A stretch of DNA of 64,000 nt, from positions 186,001 to 250,000 of the forward strand of contig PPXM03000002.1 of assembly GCA_003707065.3 (NCBI GenBank), read 5' to 3'. This stretch comes from Trigonopsis variabilis. Taxonomy: Eukaryota; Ascomycota; Trigonopsidomycetes; Trigonopsidales; Trigonopsidaceae. The stretch's first letter is position 1. Each line of letters starts with the position of its first letter. The notes beneath the pieces are model-generated. The model ran no database searches and had not been told where the DNA came from. It saw nothing but the letters and a program-made list of their open reading frames with translations. The translations under genes and the position numbers were made by a program. Below, piece by piece: positions 11,336-24,636 of this stretch.

Positions 11336-12163
11336 TCAACCGTTTGAGGAGTCGTAAGGCAGAGACAAGTTCATACGACTTAGGAACTGCTCTCCTAATC
11401 GTATTTCCATCATCTTCTTCTTTCCCTCGAGAACTTTCCGGCGAGTTTCGAGGTCCTCTTCTCGTTTTCGAGCCAACAGTCTCAGCTTCGCCGATTGAGT
11501 CTGTTCTTCTTGACGAATAGAAAGCAGATCTTGCATTTGTTGATCTCGAGTCTGAGCATCAGACGAAAAAGAATAGAACCCGACTCCTTTTGATCTAACC
11601 TCCCTTGTACTATCGTAGTGTTGTTCGAGTTCTTGACGTTCATCCCGATTAAGAATCGCCTGGGCCGCATTCTCGTCTACTTTAAACGAGCCTGTCTGAA
11701 TATAGTCACCCTTAATGAGGTTCTCGGTCTCCGGTGCACTTTTTGACTGGTATTGTCGAGCGTCTCTCCTAGGTACCATCCTAGTTCGTCCAAATTCATC
11801 CGTAATTTCTACCAAACCATCCGCTAGATCAATATCTGATGCGCCGCTATCTTCGTCGACATCAGACATCATTTCAAAGTCAAGTAGATCCCTCTGATCG
11901 GCAGTGCTTCCAGCACCTTTCGACCGCCGTAACTTCTCGTAGACCTTGCTTTTTTCAACTAGACGATCATATGTCTTCTTATATTGATCTTCTGGTAGTT
12001 CGTCCTGCACGGCTTTACCAGAAGCCCGCATAGCTGGTTTCGGCCTCTTGAAGACATCATCTTTTATCCTCGCTTTCCTTTGGAGCTTGACTCTTTTCTT
12101 GCCTGATTCGCGATCTTTATCAAATTGCTCTTTTATTAGAGATAAATGAGAGGAAAGATCCAT
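11336..12163 (-). CDS. CCDC174-like nuclear RNA-processing protein
   Basis: This intronless 275-residue protein matches the CCDC174 family, associated in animals with the spliceosome and exon-junction complex. Conserved pieces are the start-proximal helix (HLSLIKEQFDKDRE), the central KTYDRLVEKSKVYEKL, the LVEITDEFGRTRMVPRRD segment (animal form DSLGRSRR..RKD) and GVGFYSFSSDAQTRDQQMQD (animal form GVGYFAFARD). The C-terminal half is charged coiled coil. It is shorter than the ~467-residue animal protein, and I infer that this reflects loss of unconserved tails. Fungal CCDC174 is little studied, so the role is transferred by family. Confidence 0.82.
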   Translation of the reverse strand: MDLSSHLSLIKEQFDKDRESGKKRVKLQRKARIKDDVFKRPKPAMRASGKAVQDELPEDQYKKTYDRLVEKSKVYEKLRRSKGAGSTADQRDLLDFEMMSDVDEDSGASDIDLADGLVEITDEFGRTRMVPRRDARQYQSKSAPETENLIKGDYIQTGSFKVDENAAQAILNRDERQELEQHYDSTREVRSKGVGFYSFSSDAQTRDQQMQDLLSIRQEEQTQSAKLRLLARKREEDLETRRKVLEGKKKMMEIRLGEQFLSRMNLSLPYDSSNG

Positions 12164-13233
12164 CGTCTCACTCCTAGTGATAATCGTCGCTCCAGTGACT
12201 TGAATTCACTTCAGTAATAGTATAGACTATTTATTTATTCGTGCGAGTGAGAAATGCGGAAATCGACTAACCGCAAGATCTTTAAACAAAATCAATCAAA
12301 GACAAATGGTATGCTTTTCCATTCGACTCAGACGGTGGATCGCATTGACAACCGTTGATAACAAGTGCCTACTGTTGATACCCGTTCACTGTCCTCTGTC
12401 AATGGTCTGTCGCTTAACCTCAATGACAATATATACTGGATTATACTCTATTACATAGTTCATAAAATCCTACAAGATAGTTATTTCTCCAGTCCAAGAA
12501 CACTCTTTTCTGCTTCTAGTTCTGACTAATTGTGGTCCTTGTTCTAGTCTTTAGACTGCAATCCCATAAACTAGAGAATGCTCCTGTTATAGGGAGTAAG
12601 GAAAAAGGTTTGATGTGGAGAGAGAGATAGAGAAATTTGGATTTCGGCAAATAGGTATCTAAACCTTTTCGGTTAGATAGAGCGTGCTCATCTGTCGGAT
12701 GAAAGAGGATGGCAAGGTTTCATATACTTGTTTCACATCATTCTCTCAGTAATGCTTTTTTTTAACCGAACTTATAAGTCTGGGACATTATTTTTAGTAA
12801 TTGAGACCTGATCCATAAATGGACGAAAAGATCAATACGACAATCACTTCTGCAAAAGGCAGTGTCCGAGTTGGTGATGATTCGAAAGCGGATATCAATT
12901 GATTCTGTTTGGACGGCTCACGCTGGCTTCTGACTTCTCTTTGACATGTTACACCGGAAAGGGAACAAAGGGAACTTACGTGTCTTTGTCTGAGAAATGG
13001 AAGTTCTTTATAACAATCTAGTCTTTGCCTAAATAGCAATTTCTTTCATCAGAACTTATCGTCTAGGGGCTTTATTATCCTTGATTAGTGTTTGACGTTG
13101 GGGCTTACCAAGGCTGACTATCCTTATCAGTCGTTCTTTGATACCGACCGAACGAGGTTTCGTGTAATGTCATAACAGAATCATTAGGTCTATTTAACGA
13201 CTTGCTAATGAACTTGACCTATCTCTTCCAAAA
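12164..13233. other. Long divergent promoter region, CCDC174-like and TIS11-like
   Basis: This 1.07-kb non-coding stretch lies between divergent genes. Near 12345-12395 a GTTGATA-containing phrase is repeated twice with changes. A poly-T run sits near 12757. Most of the length probably serves the CCCH gene, whose family often has long, regulated leaders. No convincing coding frame is present. Confidence 0.5.
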
Positions 13234-14001
13234 ATGATGACCTCTTCCGTTCACCCTCTGTTCTCGTGGGATCTTGCCAATGAAAGTTCAAGACACTTTG
13301 ATATTCCTATTCATGCCCCAATGCCCAAATATTTAAATCGGTCTAGGGTTCTCTACGATGATGATGACCACCACTATTCTTATGAAAGTCTTTATTCTCA
13401 TTCACCTTGCGGCAGTACTGACAAGTGGCCTTCTTGTGATAGCCAGCGCTTAATAAGAAACCCCTTAACGGAGTCTTTGTATTCAAGTTCTGGATCTGTC
13501 TCTGATTCTTCCTCCAAGTATGATGTCGGCCTAGGCTTTTCTTCCGCTTGTTGTGATAAGAATTCTCCAGGAGCTAGACCCGCTCAGAAGAAAATGGGCT
13601 CAATTCCTGGATATCCTGGTTCTACTGGTTTACCTAGACAAGCTTATTCAAACTTAAAGGAACCCCCTAAGAATCCACCGCATCGGAAAACAAATTCAAC
13701 TTCTCCTCAGTCAATGTCTTTATTCAAAACCGAGTTATGTAATACTTATTCTACTCATAATTATTGTCCTTATGGCGACAAATGCCAATTTGCCCATGGA
13801 TTGGAGGAGCTGCGTCCAGTCGCCAGACACGCAAAATGGCGGACTCGATTATGCAATACTTATATGACCCATGGAGTCTGTCCGTATGGATACCGATGCT
13901 GCTTTCTGCATCCAAATAACGAGGCGGAACTACCTTTGCCTGTCATTCATGGCAAAGGCAAAAGAAGACCTCAACTACGACGTGACAATTCCTCTCATTA
14001 A
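13234..14001 (+). CDS. Tandem CCCH zinc-finger mRNA-decay protein (TIS11/Zfs1 type)
   Basis: This intronless protein has 255 residues and two tandem CCCH fingers near residues 165-230. Finger 1 is FKTELCNTYSTHNYCPYGDK then CQFAH, and finger 2 is RTRLCNTYMTHGVCPYGYR then CCFLH. Both fit C-x8-C-x5-C-x3-H with the (R/K)T(E/R)LC lead-in and the 18-residue linker of the tristetraprolin/TIS11 family. Family members bind UAUUUAU elements in 3' untranslated regions and recruit deadenylases such as CCR4-NOT, whose NOT2 subunit is also in this window. The N-terminal half is low-complexity Ser/Tyr/Pro sequence. Codons are unusually AT-rich compared with neighbours. Confidence 0.92.
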   Translation: MMTSSVHPLFSWDLANESSRHFDIPIHAPMPKYLNRSRVLYDDDDHHYSYESLYSHSPCGSTDKWPSCDSQRLIRNPLTESLYSSSGSVSDSSSKYDVGLGFSSACCDKNSPGARPAQKKMGSIPGYPGSTGLPRQAYSNLKEPPKNPPHRKTNSTSPQSMSLFKTELCNTYSTHNYCPYGDKCQFAHGLEELRPVARHAKWRTRLCNTYMTHGVCPYGYRCCFLHPNNEAELPLPVIHGKGKRRPQLRRDNSSH

Positions 14002-14403
14002 ATACAAACAGTCCTTTTCTTTTTGAACTTCCAATATAACGGACAATGAAAGTTGTATTTAATGTATGGTGTGGAGAAGTAAATATATAGGAAGATTGAC
14101 AACTCTAAACAAAACAGCCTCAGAACTGGTACTGCGCACCTAAAGGTGGTGGAGGTGGCACGCATTCTCCATTTTCCCTCGAAAGTTGAAAACTTTGTAG
14201 AGACTGTGAATTGGACCCATTCATCAACGACTGGTTTAGTTGTAAAGAGCACTTAAGCGAGCACAAAGCTTTTATAGTATTGCTGACGCCGTTGTGGGTA
14301 CAACCATAACCGTCAGTGTGCAGCTCCATTTATGCCGGTAGCGCAATTTTTCTCGAACCGAGTCTGTAGTAGGAAGAGCACAACTAGGCATCGAGTGACT
14401 CAG
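14002..14403. other. Intergenic region between the TIS11-like gene and GCN1
   Basis: The left half is AT-rich 3' untranslated sequence of the CCCH gene. The right half leads into GCN1. An in-frame ATG at 14332 could extend GCN1 by 24 residues. Confidence 0.5.
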
Positions 14404-17400
14404 ATGGAGGATAGTTTGACTCGTTCTCCCTCTGCCAATGGCCGTTCTTGGTCGACATTATCGCAAGATGTCTCTAGTTTGTTCTCGTCGTCTGCCATCG
14501 CTCGGATCAACTTCATGACCGAGTTAAGTACTCTGGCTAGACATGGAGGTTAGTAGAAGGGAGAAAGGTTAGCATGGACTAATAGCTCTAGTAATAAATG
14601 AAGGACATTTCAGCCATATCATTGATCTATTATTTCGCACCACTACTCGGTATGAAGATGGTGCATCGATGAAAGCGACTCAAGATACGATTTTGATTTT
14701 ACTTACTACCTACGGAAATGATTTTGCTAATCTGTTTTCTATGAAATTGAAGCAGGCCAGTCAAATAAAAGGTTCATATCCGTCGGCTTATATGACTTTA
14801 CTGAAATGGACCAACTGTAGTATTCTCACGGTGGTGGAGAACACCGAGAAATTCGACTTTAACAAAGACAACAAGGTGAAGGAAACATTCACAAACTTGA
14901 TTGCCAGTCAAGCGATTCTTCTACGAAACATTCAAGCTGCAACTGCCACTCATCGTCAGCGCTTGTCTAAATCTGGTATTCAAAACACCAAGACGACCAT
15001 CAAACAGGTAATCCTGACTCTTGGCGATTCGGACATCGTTATTGGCTGGTATCTGGACTATTTGTTGGGCAAAAAGGAGTATAAGGTGACGTCGGTTGAT
15101 AATGCGACATTGTTGGGCTTAGTCATTAAAGCTACTGAAAGCCTTACGAGCTGTTTGAAATCGCGACAAGTCATATTGGATCGGAAAACGGAGATCTGTG
15201 AGTATTATGTTAAAACGGTTCTTGGAGTCAAAAGTGGGGTTTTCGTTGATTACGATAGTCTGAATGAGTTTTGGTCGGGATCAATATTATCTCAAAACGA
15301 TTATGACACTATAATTTTACCAGGAGTCAACAAGGCTTTATTAAGGTCTCCAGAAGTAGTTTTGGATGGTATTTTATGTTCTCTCTATACCCACCTGAAC
15401 CTCCAAATTGATCTATCGTTGACTCTAAAAGAATCCTCCACCTGCTTAATAAATAATCTGAAATCATCCAGAGAATTTGTACGACACGGAGCTATGAAAT
15501 TATTACAGGTCTTATTACGTCGTGCTAATGATGACAGTATTCGAACTCTAGTAGCGAAAGAGCTACTAAGTCAGCTGAAGACTAATAAAGTCACTTCTGC
15601 AGACCACAAGATTCTCTATTTGGAGGTTTTGTCTACTTTTGATGACCAGAGCGGTGATGAATTCCCTTCCACGGTTATGGATGATCTAATTACCATCGCC
15701 AATAAGGAAGCAAACGACTCTGTACTTGGGCTTATCACATGGTTGATTTGCAGAGTTTTGATAAAAAAGCTGATTGACAGTAATGAACAAGATCAATCCT
15801 TGGAAGCAATCGAAAAGGCGGTTGTTCAGGGCCTGACGGACAAGCGGATCTTAATCCGTCGGCAATGGTTTTTTAATCTCGGTAAAGTGCTGATAGATAT
15901 CTCTGATGAGCAATTGAATGATAAGATTGTCGGATTCTTGACCAAGTTGACTCCTAATTTTAACACTCTCTGGAAAGAGGTGATCTCGAACGCCCTGACT
16001 GCTGTTCAAAACAAGAATATATCTGTGGGATACATCATTCTGGCTCTTACGTGCCATTTTCTCAAGTTCGCTAAAACTCAATCATTATTCTCATCCGTTG
16101 ATTTGCAGGCGATCATGACCAATGAACCCAAGCCATCTTTGATTCTGTCATCGAGAATATATACAAAGCTAGATTCAGAAGTATATTTCTGGCTGATTAA
16201 ATGCCTTGAAAATGTTGCTGAGTTTTTACCAAATGACTCTAGCACCCATCAATTATGGGCAGAGGCATGGATCTACAGTTGTCTCTATCCCGAATCTTTT
16301 CAAGCCCGCAAGATGGCTCGAGAAGATCTTGAAACTCTATTTCTTAGGTTTCCGGAATTGGTTGGAACTTCTATAATAAAAGCAGCGAGGGAATGGGTTA
16401 ACGATTCCCATGAGGAGTACGGTAAAGCCAAAGATAAGATTGGCATCGTGATACGTTCAGTTAATCCCAAATTCGTGACTAGGGACGGACTTGATAATCC
16501 TAGTCCTATCGATCCCGAGCTAATGAAAACTTTACTTGTGCATTTATTTATCCTTATGCACCATGAGAGATTTGTGGGCGATTCTTGGATTGACGCGTGT
16601 CTACGGGTTGGAGAAGATCCTTTTGATATCAGCGATAAGAAGGCGCCTGAGCTATTGCAAGAAATTGATGCAAACTTGCAGACGTGTCGATCTACACATG
16701 GCCTTAGTAAAGTGGAAGAGTGGAAGATAAGAGCCTCCAGTCGAGCGGCAGCCACCATTCTGTTTATAAATCCTGCAAGGGTATCAGAGCCACTATTGCA
16801 TAAGTACTTCGAGCCGCTTGAACCTTCGAGTGAAATTACGCCTGAATCCATAAGTATATGGAAAACTCCGGAAGGATCGGTGTATCATGATGTTCTTTCT
16901 ACCAAGAAAAAATACGAAGAGAATAAAAACACTAAAGATTACAAGACAAAGAAATGGGAGGAACAAGTGAGGAAGGAAATCGGAGCCAAGAAATCTCAAT
17001 CTTCTGGGAAATCTCTCACTAAAGAGGAGCAAGAAAAAGTCAAAGAGCAGCTACTAGTGGAAGCCAAAATTCGTAAAGGGATCCAGGATCTTTATGTGAA
17101 GTTCTACATTGAGATCCAATTGATTCATGAATTCTCAAAGACTGCAAGCGGTTCAGTTTACCACTGGTTTCCTACAGTCTATAGAAGTATTATTGCTATT
17201 GGCAAGGCAGGCGGGGCTTTATTGGTTGACACATATTATGAAACGATCCAGGTAAGCGGACCAGGGTTCATACATCTCTAACGTCAGTTACTATCTAGAA
17301 TGGTCTCTCATGATCGCCAACACGGTTTAATATCGGCTGCTCCTAAAGAGATTTTATTTTCATTGAATATTCATGGTTTACCAATCACTCCTTCCCCTCA

Positions 17401-20400
17401 CTCGGATTGCTCAGTCTTTCTGTTTCATCTCCAAGCTTCGAGTGACTCATTACCTTTTGACACCTTATTTGCATTATATTGTTTCCCTCTTTTAATCCAA
17501 GTTTTGACCTTAAAAGTCCACTCTAATAGTCCTCAAGCCCTATCTGAATGTATCGAGCATGTACTGGCCATTATCGAGTCTAGTGCTGCTGCCTACGGCG
17601 AGCTCGTTCCTGAACGTTTAGAAATCCTCCAGGCTCTAACTGCGCTGATTCAGAAGCAACCAATGCTATTCAAGAACGTGCGCGACTGTTTCTTGGCCTT
17701 ATTGGAAGTTATAGGAGAAGGAGCTAGTGATGATGAGTTAGTTGTCCTTCAGCAAGAAACATTATCCTCAGTCGATCCTGTTCGCCGAATTGTCTTAGAA
17801 GGGATAGATAACTACTTGGAAGTCTCTCGTCTCGGAGACTCTGCTCAAATCTATATCTGCGTCCACGATGAAGACGATGATATCGCCTCAACCGCTCTTT
17901 CTATCTGGCAAGGATCCGAACTTAAGCTCTCCTCAAACAGTCCTAGCAATCTCATCAAATATCTATCCAACCCTAATCTTGCCATCCGTCAAGCGACTGC
18001 AAGATCTATTGCCGATGCCATCAATGCTTTGTCTTCTACAATTCCTGATATCTTCGCCCAGGCCTATAAACAATTAATTTCTGTTTATAGCGAGTCTTTA
18101 AAACCGATAGAAACGGGTCGCGATGCCTCGTTTGTTCGGAAAACTTTGGAACCTAAAGATCCTTGGGAAAGTCGAAGTGGAGTGGCTTTAACACTGAATG
18201 AAATGGCCTTGTCATGGGATAATTCTTTTACTGAAACTTTTATCGGATTTTTACTTCATGATGGACCTCTACGCGATAAAAATCATACGGTTCGAAAGCA
18301 AATGCTCGATGCCGGGCGTTCAGTCGTCAAAGTTGCAAAGGCGGAATTGGAGAATGTTCTGCCGATTATCTCTGGATCTTTAAAGTCCTTAGATGGCGCT
18401 AGCAAAGAGGATGATCTTGTTCGTGAAGGAGCTATTATTCTCTATGGTGCCCTTGGGCAACATTTGAAACCTGATGACCCTCGACTGCCTGGTGTCATCG
18501 ACACAATGATTACTGCCTTAAAGACCCCGTCTGAGGATGTCCAATATGCCGTTTCGTTGTGTCTTCCACCACTAATTTCTAAGAATAAAAATCAAGCCGA
18601 CGCGTATATATCTTCGCTGTTAAAACTCACTCTCTCTGGGCCTACTTATGCTGAACGAAGAGGTGCTGCGTATGGTCTCGCCGGTGTCGTTAGGGGCGCA
18701 GGACTAAACTCTATCGTCGATAATGATATTCTACGTGAACTATCGATTGCTTTTGAGTCGAGAAAAGATCCTATCGCTCGAGAAGGTGCATCATTTGCTG
18801 TCGAATGTTTCTCGCAAGTCCTCGGAAGATTATTTGAGCCCTTTGTTATACAGTTAGTCCCCCTTTTGCTGGCATCTTTGGGTGATACCTCAGCTGATGT
18901 CCGAGAGGCCGCTGGAGAAGCTGCTAAAGTGATTATGCAGAATGCTACGGGTTATGGAATCTCGCAATTAATTCCTTTGGCTGTTGATAGTTTGGGTGAG
19001 TCGGCTTGGCGATCTAAAAAGGGAGCAGTGGAACTACTAGGTTCGATGGCATACCTGGATCCCCAGCAACTTTCTCGCTCACTTCCTCTTATCATTCCCG
19101 AGATTGTGGGTGTGTTGAATGACTCGCATAAAGATGTTCGAGCAGCTGCCAGCGGAAGCTTGGGCCGTATTGGTGATGTGATTTCTAACCCCGAGATCAA
19201 GGCTCTTGTCCCTACGATCCTTGAAGCTATCGCTGATCCTAGTAAGCATACTGATTCTGCATTGACCGGCCTTCTAAACACATCCTTTTCTCATTATATC
19301 GATGCTCCCTCATTGGCTCTTCTGGCTTACATTCTCCGACGAGGATTGCGAGATAGATCCGCCGGTACAAGAAAGAAAGCTGCTCAGATTGTTGGCAATA
19401 TGGCTATCCTTGCCGACAGACGGGACTTGGAGCCATATCTGGATGATCTCGTTTCTGATCTTGAAGCAGCTATGGTTGACCCCGTTCCCACCACCCGAGC
19501 TACAGCAAGCCGAGCTCTGGGGACGTTGGTCGAGAAATTGGGTGAAGATGCTTTCCCCGGCTTGGTTCCTCGGCTGCTGGATACCGTCAAGTCCAATACT
19601 GATTCTGCTGACCGTGTTGGTGCTGCTCAAGCTCTAAGTGATGTTATTGCTGGACTGGGAACCTCTAAGTTGGACGAAGTCTTGCCGTCAATTTTGCGGT
19701 CTGCCTCAAGTTCTTCGCCTGGTGTCCGTGAAGGATTCATGACGTTGATGATATTCCTTCCCGTTTCTTTCGGAACCTCATTGGGACCCTACTTGGGACG
19801 GCTCATTCCACCCATTCTCTCTGGACTGGCTGATCCTTCTGAACCTGTTCGAGAGACTGCCCTTCGAGCTGGCCGATTGCTGGTCAAACACTATTCAACG
19901 AGGGCCGTTGATTTGCTTCTTCCTGAGCTTGAACGAGGCTTGGGCGATGCAGACGCACGAATCAGAGCCTCTTCAGTGGAGCTTACGGGTGAGCTATTAT
20001 TCCAGATTACCGGAATGGCATCATCAGAAGCTGCACTTACCGAAGAACAAAGCAAGAGACTTACTTCAGTCATTGGCAGCGAGAGACGAGCTCATGTTTT
20101 GGCGCTTTTGTGGGTCTGTCGATCCGATACTATTTTGGCTGTACGCTCGGCTTCCTCTGCGATTTGGAAGGCTTTGGTACCGAATACTCCTAGAACGCTC
20201 AAGGATATCCTCACTCCTCTTTCGATAGTGCTGATTTCTCGGCTGGCAGCTGTAGACTCTGAGCAACGGGCTATTGCAGCCCGCAGTCTTGCTGATGCCG
20301 TCCGAAGAGTCGGTGAATCAGTTGTTGGCAAGCTTATTCCTTCCTTGGAATCACAAATGGATAATCATGAAGCTAGAGCACGCCAAGGTGTATGCTCTGC

Positions 20401-22623
20401 TCTCACAGAACTTATTGGAGGCATGACTGAATCATCCCTATCAGAGCATCAAGCTTCCATTGTCAATATTGTTAGAAGAGGGCTGGCAGACGAAGACGAG
20501 GATGTTCGAGAAGCTGCCGCTCAAAGCTTTGACGCTCTTCATCAAGCCATTGGTAAAGAGGCCGTTGATGCTGTCCTGCCTGCGTTACTATCCATGTTAC
20601 AGTCGAGCAATCCTTCAGAAGCTGATGCCGCTCTTGCTGCTCTTCGTGATCTCATGGTGGTCAGATCTTCTGCTATTTTCCCTGTTCTCATCCCAAGTCT
20701 CACCAAAGTTCCTATTTCGTCATTTCACGCCCAAGCGTTGGGCTCGCTGGCAAGCGTGGCCGGTGCAGCTCTTAGTAGGCGGTTGAATGCTATCGTTTCG
20801 GCAATCTTTGAAAGCTTGATCCTTGAGAAAGACGAGCAGACAAAGAAGGATGTTGGTGATTGTTTGGACCGAATTCTTGAAGCCGTTAGAGATGAAGATG
20901 TGCACTCCTTCATGGGATTGATTCTAGACTTGTTGAAAGATGCCGACTCCAAGAAACGGGCAATTGCTTACGAGCATCTGCCAACATTATTCTCAACTGG
21001 CATTGATATTAGAGCGTATTATAACGACATTATCACTGATGGGATCTCCGCTTTGGAAGATCCGGATCCTCAAGTAGTGTCGAGCGCTTGGAGTACCTTA
21101 TCGAACCTGTCAAATTCTCTGTCAAAGGAAGAACTGGATCGCCTCGTTTTACCTGCCGAGCGTGCTCTTTCATTGACTGGGAGAGGCGGCGGTCCTGTGG
21201 CCGGTTTGTGTCTCGAGAAGGGACCCGGTTGTATCCTTCCCATCTTCCTCCATGGTCTGCTGTATGGATCCAGTGAGCAGCGTGAGTCGTCGGCCGGTGG
21301 TATCAGCCAACTCGTTGAGAAGTCTGATAGCGCTCAACTCAAGTCGTTTGTCACCCAAATGGCTGGTCCTTTGATTCGAGCTGCAGGCGAGCGACTGCCT
21401 GCCGGCGTACGAGTGACGATTATAGTTGCGCTCGAATCCATGTTACGAAAGATTCCTCAATTCTTACGTCCTTTCTTCCCCCAGCTCCAAAGAACGTTTG
21501 TCAGAGCATTGGGTGATACGTCAAGTGAAGATTTACGAACGCGAGCAGCGCGAGCTTTGGGTATCTTGGTCGGCAGCCAGCCTCGTGTCGATCCTCTGGT
21601 ATCTGAATTGGCGAACGGCGTGATCAATTCGACAGAGCAAGGTGTGCGCATTGCAATGGCTCAAGCGCTTGAGCAAGTCGTCACCAAATCTGCAAAGAAT
21701 ATGAGCGAGAGTTCAATCAACACTACATTAACTGTCGCCGAAAAAGGCTTGGAGGAATCAAATGCTGACATGGCTGCTGTCAGTGCCCGACTTTTGGGGG
21801 CTCTTCTTAAAGTTATCAGCTCTGAACAGGCTTTCCAGCTTCTGAGGTATGTTTCGATCAAATTCTATCCACTAACGTTAGTACACGTGTTCTTAACGAC
21901 CATACTCCGTCAACTGTCTTAGCGATGAACTCGGTGGTCAAGAACTCTCCTCAAGTAGTCACGAGCGATTCGAATCTGCTTGCTAGCGTTTGTGAATTTG
22001 CATGTCAGGGATTGAAAAACCCAAGGGTAAGTGCATTTTACAAGATTGTTCCTTGCTGACTGCTCTAGGCCGAAATCGTCGACGGATGCGTCTTATTGTG
22101 CGGAAAACTGCTTCTCAGCAACGAGATTGTCTTACCTTTTGAGCTTCAAAAAGACATACTCACGACGTTGGCTTCAGTCATGGTCAATAACGCTCCTGGC
22201 ACCGCGGATAGTCGTCGTCTGGCCTTGATTGTGGTGAGGACGCTTGCGCGACAAAAGCACGATACTGTCAAACCTCACATGAATTTGCTTGTTCCAGCCG
22301 CATTTATGGGAGTTCGAGACCCCGTTATCCCCATCAAACTTGCGGCAGAGAAAGCGTACCTTGCCCTTCTGCAAATGACTGAGAAAGACACGGCTGTCTT
22401 TGACAAATGGTTAGCGCAAGCCCAAGAAGCAGACATCGATCTTCCCGGGAATGTACAATGGCGATCCATTCAAGACTATACTCGGCGTGTCGCTACACGT
22501 CTTGCGAAGGCTGAACGAGAGCGGATTGCTGACGGAGGAGATTACACTGCCGTGTACTCAGACCAGATCGAAGACGAGCAGGAGATATGGGCTTTGGGCC
22601 ATTCAAAAGTTGAGGATGAGTAA
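14404..22623 (+). CDS. GCN1: Translational activator GCN1 (HEAT-repeat ribosome-collision sensor)
   Basis: GCN1 binds translating or collided ribosomes and, with GCN20, activates the eIF2alpha kinase GCN2. Five exons (14404-14548, 14586-17251, 17288-21846, 21882-22026, 22069-22623) join in phase to about 2,689 residues, the family's usual length. The protein is HEAT repeats throughout. The central eEF3-like region contains FVRKTLEPKDPWESRSGVAL, VQYAVSLCLPPLI, YAERRGAAYGLAGVVRGAGL and SVDSLGESAWRSKKGAVELLG (written here partly from the reading frame). The C-terminal third, which binds the GCN2 RWD domain in yeast, is present, and the protein ends near RRVATRLAKAERERI. Introns are about 35-42 nt. 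An ATG at 14332 is an alternative start. Confidence 0.96.
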
Positions 22624-22815
22624 GGCATCATTGTGACGTTTTGAGGTGAATCCATTATATGATAGTCTATGATGTTCATGTACGAGTATCTAGTAGTTTA
22701 CGTAGCCTACATCGGTGTGCTAAACGGAGAACTTTTTTATTACCCCAGAGAGTCTGACCCAGACCCTATGCTATAGAAAATAACACAAAAACTGTCGACA
22801 ACTATATGCTTCCTA

Positions 22816-24636
22816 TCACTCAGACTTATTTTCCTTGGCCCAAGACTCGTCACTAAAATCCAGCGAATAGTCTGGAGCATTCACCATATCCGGAGCGCTT
22901 TCTTGGCTCTCATGACCTGAATAACTCGTCATCTGCGACTCCAAGTCCTCTGACAAATTAATGCCCGGCAAATGCTGGCTGGTATCCATGTTGGCTCCAA
23001 CCTGCTGCTGACGCTGATGGATTTCATGAGCTCCAACGTACTCCCACAGGTTCTCCTCCCTATCTTCATAAGGAACGTCCGTAAGAAACGAGTAGTGCCT
23101 GGTGTGTCCCGCCCGACGGTTATGGGCACTGCGCATTGGAGAGACGTAGCCTTGAGAGCGTGCGCTCGCAGGACCAGTTCGTCGGTAAGGGGATGCTCGA
23201 GGCGTACCCAAGGTGCTCGACGTTGTGCTTCTCACTGGACTAATAGAACCAGCTTGAGACACAGAAATGGATCTCGAACTAGGAGGGCGCGAATGCTCCT
23301 CCTGTACGGTCGGAGGAACACGATACTTGACACCGAGACCTTCGAGAAACATATCTTGGCTTGGCTGGACTGTTTCTTCAGACTCTTCGAGGAAGTTGGC
23401 GGCAGCCAGAGCATTTGTCAGGTCCGCACTGGGCGTAGGTTTATGACGAGACAGGTGAGGAGGATGAGGAAGATCATAAGGAGATACCTGGCTAGGTGCC
23501 ATCATGGAGGAGGACGTGGAGTCGGTCGACCACGAGAAACGGGACTCGGAAGATGAATGGGGTATTGAAGGTGACGCTCCTTCCTTTGGAGGTTGGAGAG
23601 AGATTGGGCTGGAGTAAAAAGGGTTATAAGTTTGAGATGACGGTTGGCGAGGGCGGTCCATACCAGAGGGAGGGGCCAGTTTGTGTATATCTGGAGCTAA
23701 GAGAGGGTATAGGAGGTCACTAATATTTTCGCGCCTGGCTAACTCTTTTGCTCTGTCCAGAGTGATCCAGACGCCTTTAAAATGCATGGAGCCGGACTTG
23801 ACGACGTGTCTGATTTTTTCCGATTTCAGGATTCCATCGCGACGGCCTCTGGTCATGCCTGCGACATTGAGTAGTTTGGTTCCATTAACCATATTGTTAT
23901 CTTCTCGGCGAGCAACGCAGATGCCTTTGACGGTGACATGATAACACACGGTCTTTTCATCGTCCCAGTAGGAAGAGCTGAGCTTTCGTGAGCCCGACGG
24001 CTGCATGTCACTTCTCGAAGGACTAGACCGACGAGAGGAAGAGGAAAGGTAGGGCATGCTCCTAGATCGACTATGGCTAGACTGAGTAGAAGGGCCAACA
24101 GAAGGGCCAGCAGAAGGACCAGGAGGCCGAGATCTAGTACCATAAGGCGATCTGAACTGAGAGACCGAGATTGGTTGAGACGGTTTACGCGAAGTTGCCG
24201 GCTGAGGGGGGGGAGGAGGATAGTTCAAGGGGCGACCTTGGGGGGCGGCTTCTGGAGGAGGAAAAACGAATGCAGGTTGCGAATGCGCATGATAAGTATA
24301 AACGGCTCTTGAAGGAGCAGACGATGAAGGAGGCAAAGATGATATCGAAGGAGAAGGCTGCAGGGGCTGATTAGGGGGAGCTTTTTGTTGATCTAAGAAG
24401 GCTCTATTCAGGTTGTAGTCTTGGGGCAAACCGGCCGGAGCCTGGTTTGGAAAAGTATAGACATCATAAGAAGGGTATTGTGATTGAAGGTAATTCACGA
24501 CCGACTGAGAATTTATATAGTCCGCTTGCGGTTGATGAAATTCATTATCGGCTAAAAGAGACGAAGATTCAGGCGACAAGGATGATTGAATTTCAGGGGC
24601 TGGACTTTGCTGATCAGGCATAATGTACAAGTCCAA
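22816..24636 (-). CDS. APSES-domain transcription factor (StuA/Efg1/Phd1 type)
   Basis: This intronless 606-residue protein contains one APSES DNA-binding domain at residues about 223-320: [72 protein letters not shown] and [13 protein letters not shown]. This is the StuA/Efg1/Phd1 branch, which controls morphogenesis, sporulation and filamentation in fungi. It lacks the ankyrin repeats of the Swi4/Mbp1 branch. The flanks are Ser/Pro/Gln-rich and disordered. A second ATG lies five codons in (MPDQQ). It converges with GCN1 (192 bp between stops) and is read from a long, pyrimidine-rich leader region. Confidence 0.93.
   Translation of the reverse strand: MDLYIMPDQQSPAPEIQSSLSPESSSLLADNEFHQPQADYINSQSVVNYLQSQYPSYDVYTFPNQAPAGLPQDYNLNRAFLDQQKAPPNQPLQPSPSISSLPPSSSAPSRAVYTYHAHSQPAFVFPPPEAAPQGRPLNYPPPPPQPATSRKPSQPISVSQFRSPYGTRSRPPGPSAGPSVGPSTQSSHSRSRSMPYLSSSSRRSSPSRSDMQPSGSRKLSSSYWDDEKTVCYHVTVKGICVARREDNNMVNGTKLLNVAGMTRGRRDGILKSEKIRHVVKSGSMHFKGVWITLDRAKELARRENISDLLYPLLAPDIHKLAPPSGMDRPRQPSSQTYNPFYSSPISLQPPKEGASPSIPHSSSESRFSWSTDSTSSSMMAPSQVSPYDLPHPPHLSRHKPTPSADLTNALAAANFLEESEETVQPSQDMFLEGLGVKYRVPPTVQEEHSRPPSSRSISVSQAGSISPVRSTTSSTLGTPRASPYRRTGPASARSQGYVSPMRSAHNRRAGHTRHYSFLTDVPYEDREENLWEYVGAHEIHQRQQQVGANMDTSQHLPGINLSEDLESQMTSYSGHESQESAPDMVNAPDYSLDFSDESWAKENKSE

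Noticed and set aside
12870-12940. GTGATGA and CTGA about 60 nt apart upstream of the CCCH gene
   Set aside because: The flanks do not pair, so the snoRNA reading has no terminal stem to support it.
12794-13039. 81-codon minus-strand frame in the CCCH gene upstream region
   Set aside because: No recognisable features, and it overlaps the probable promoter and leader.
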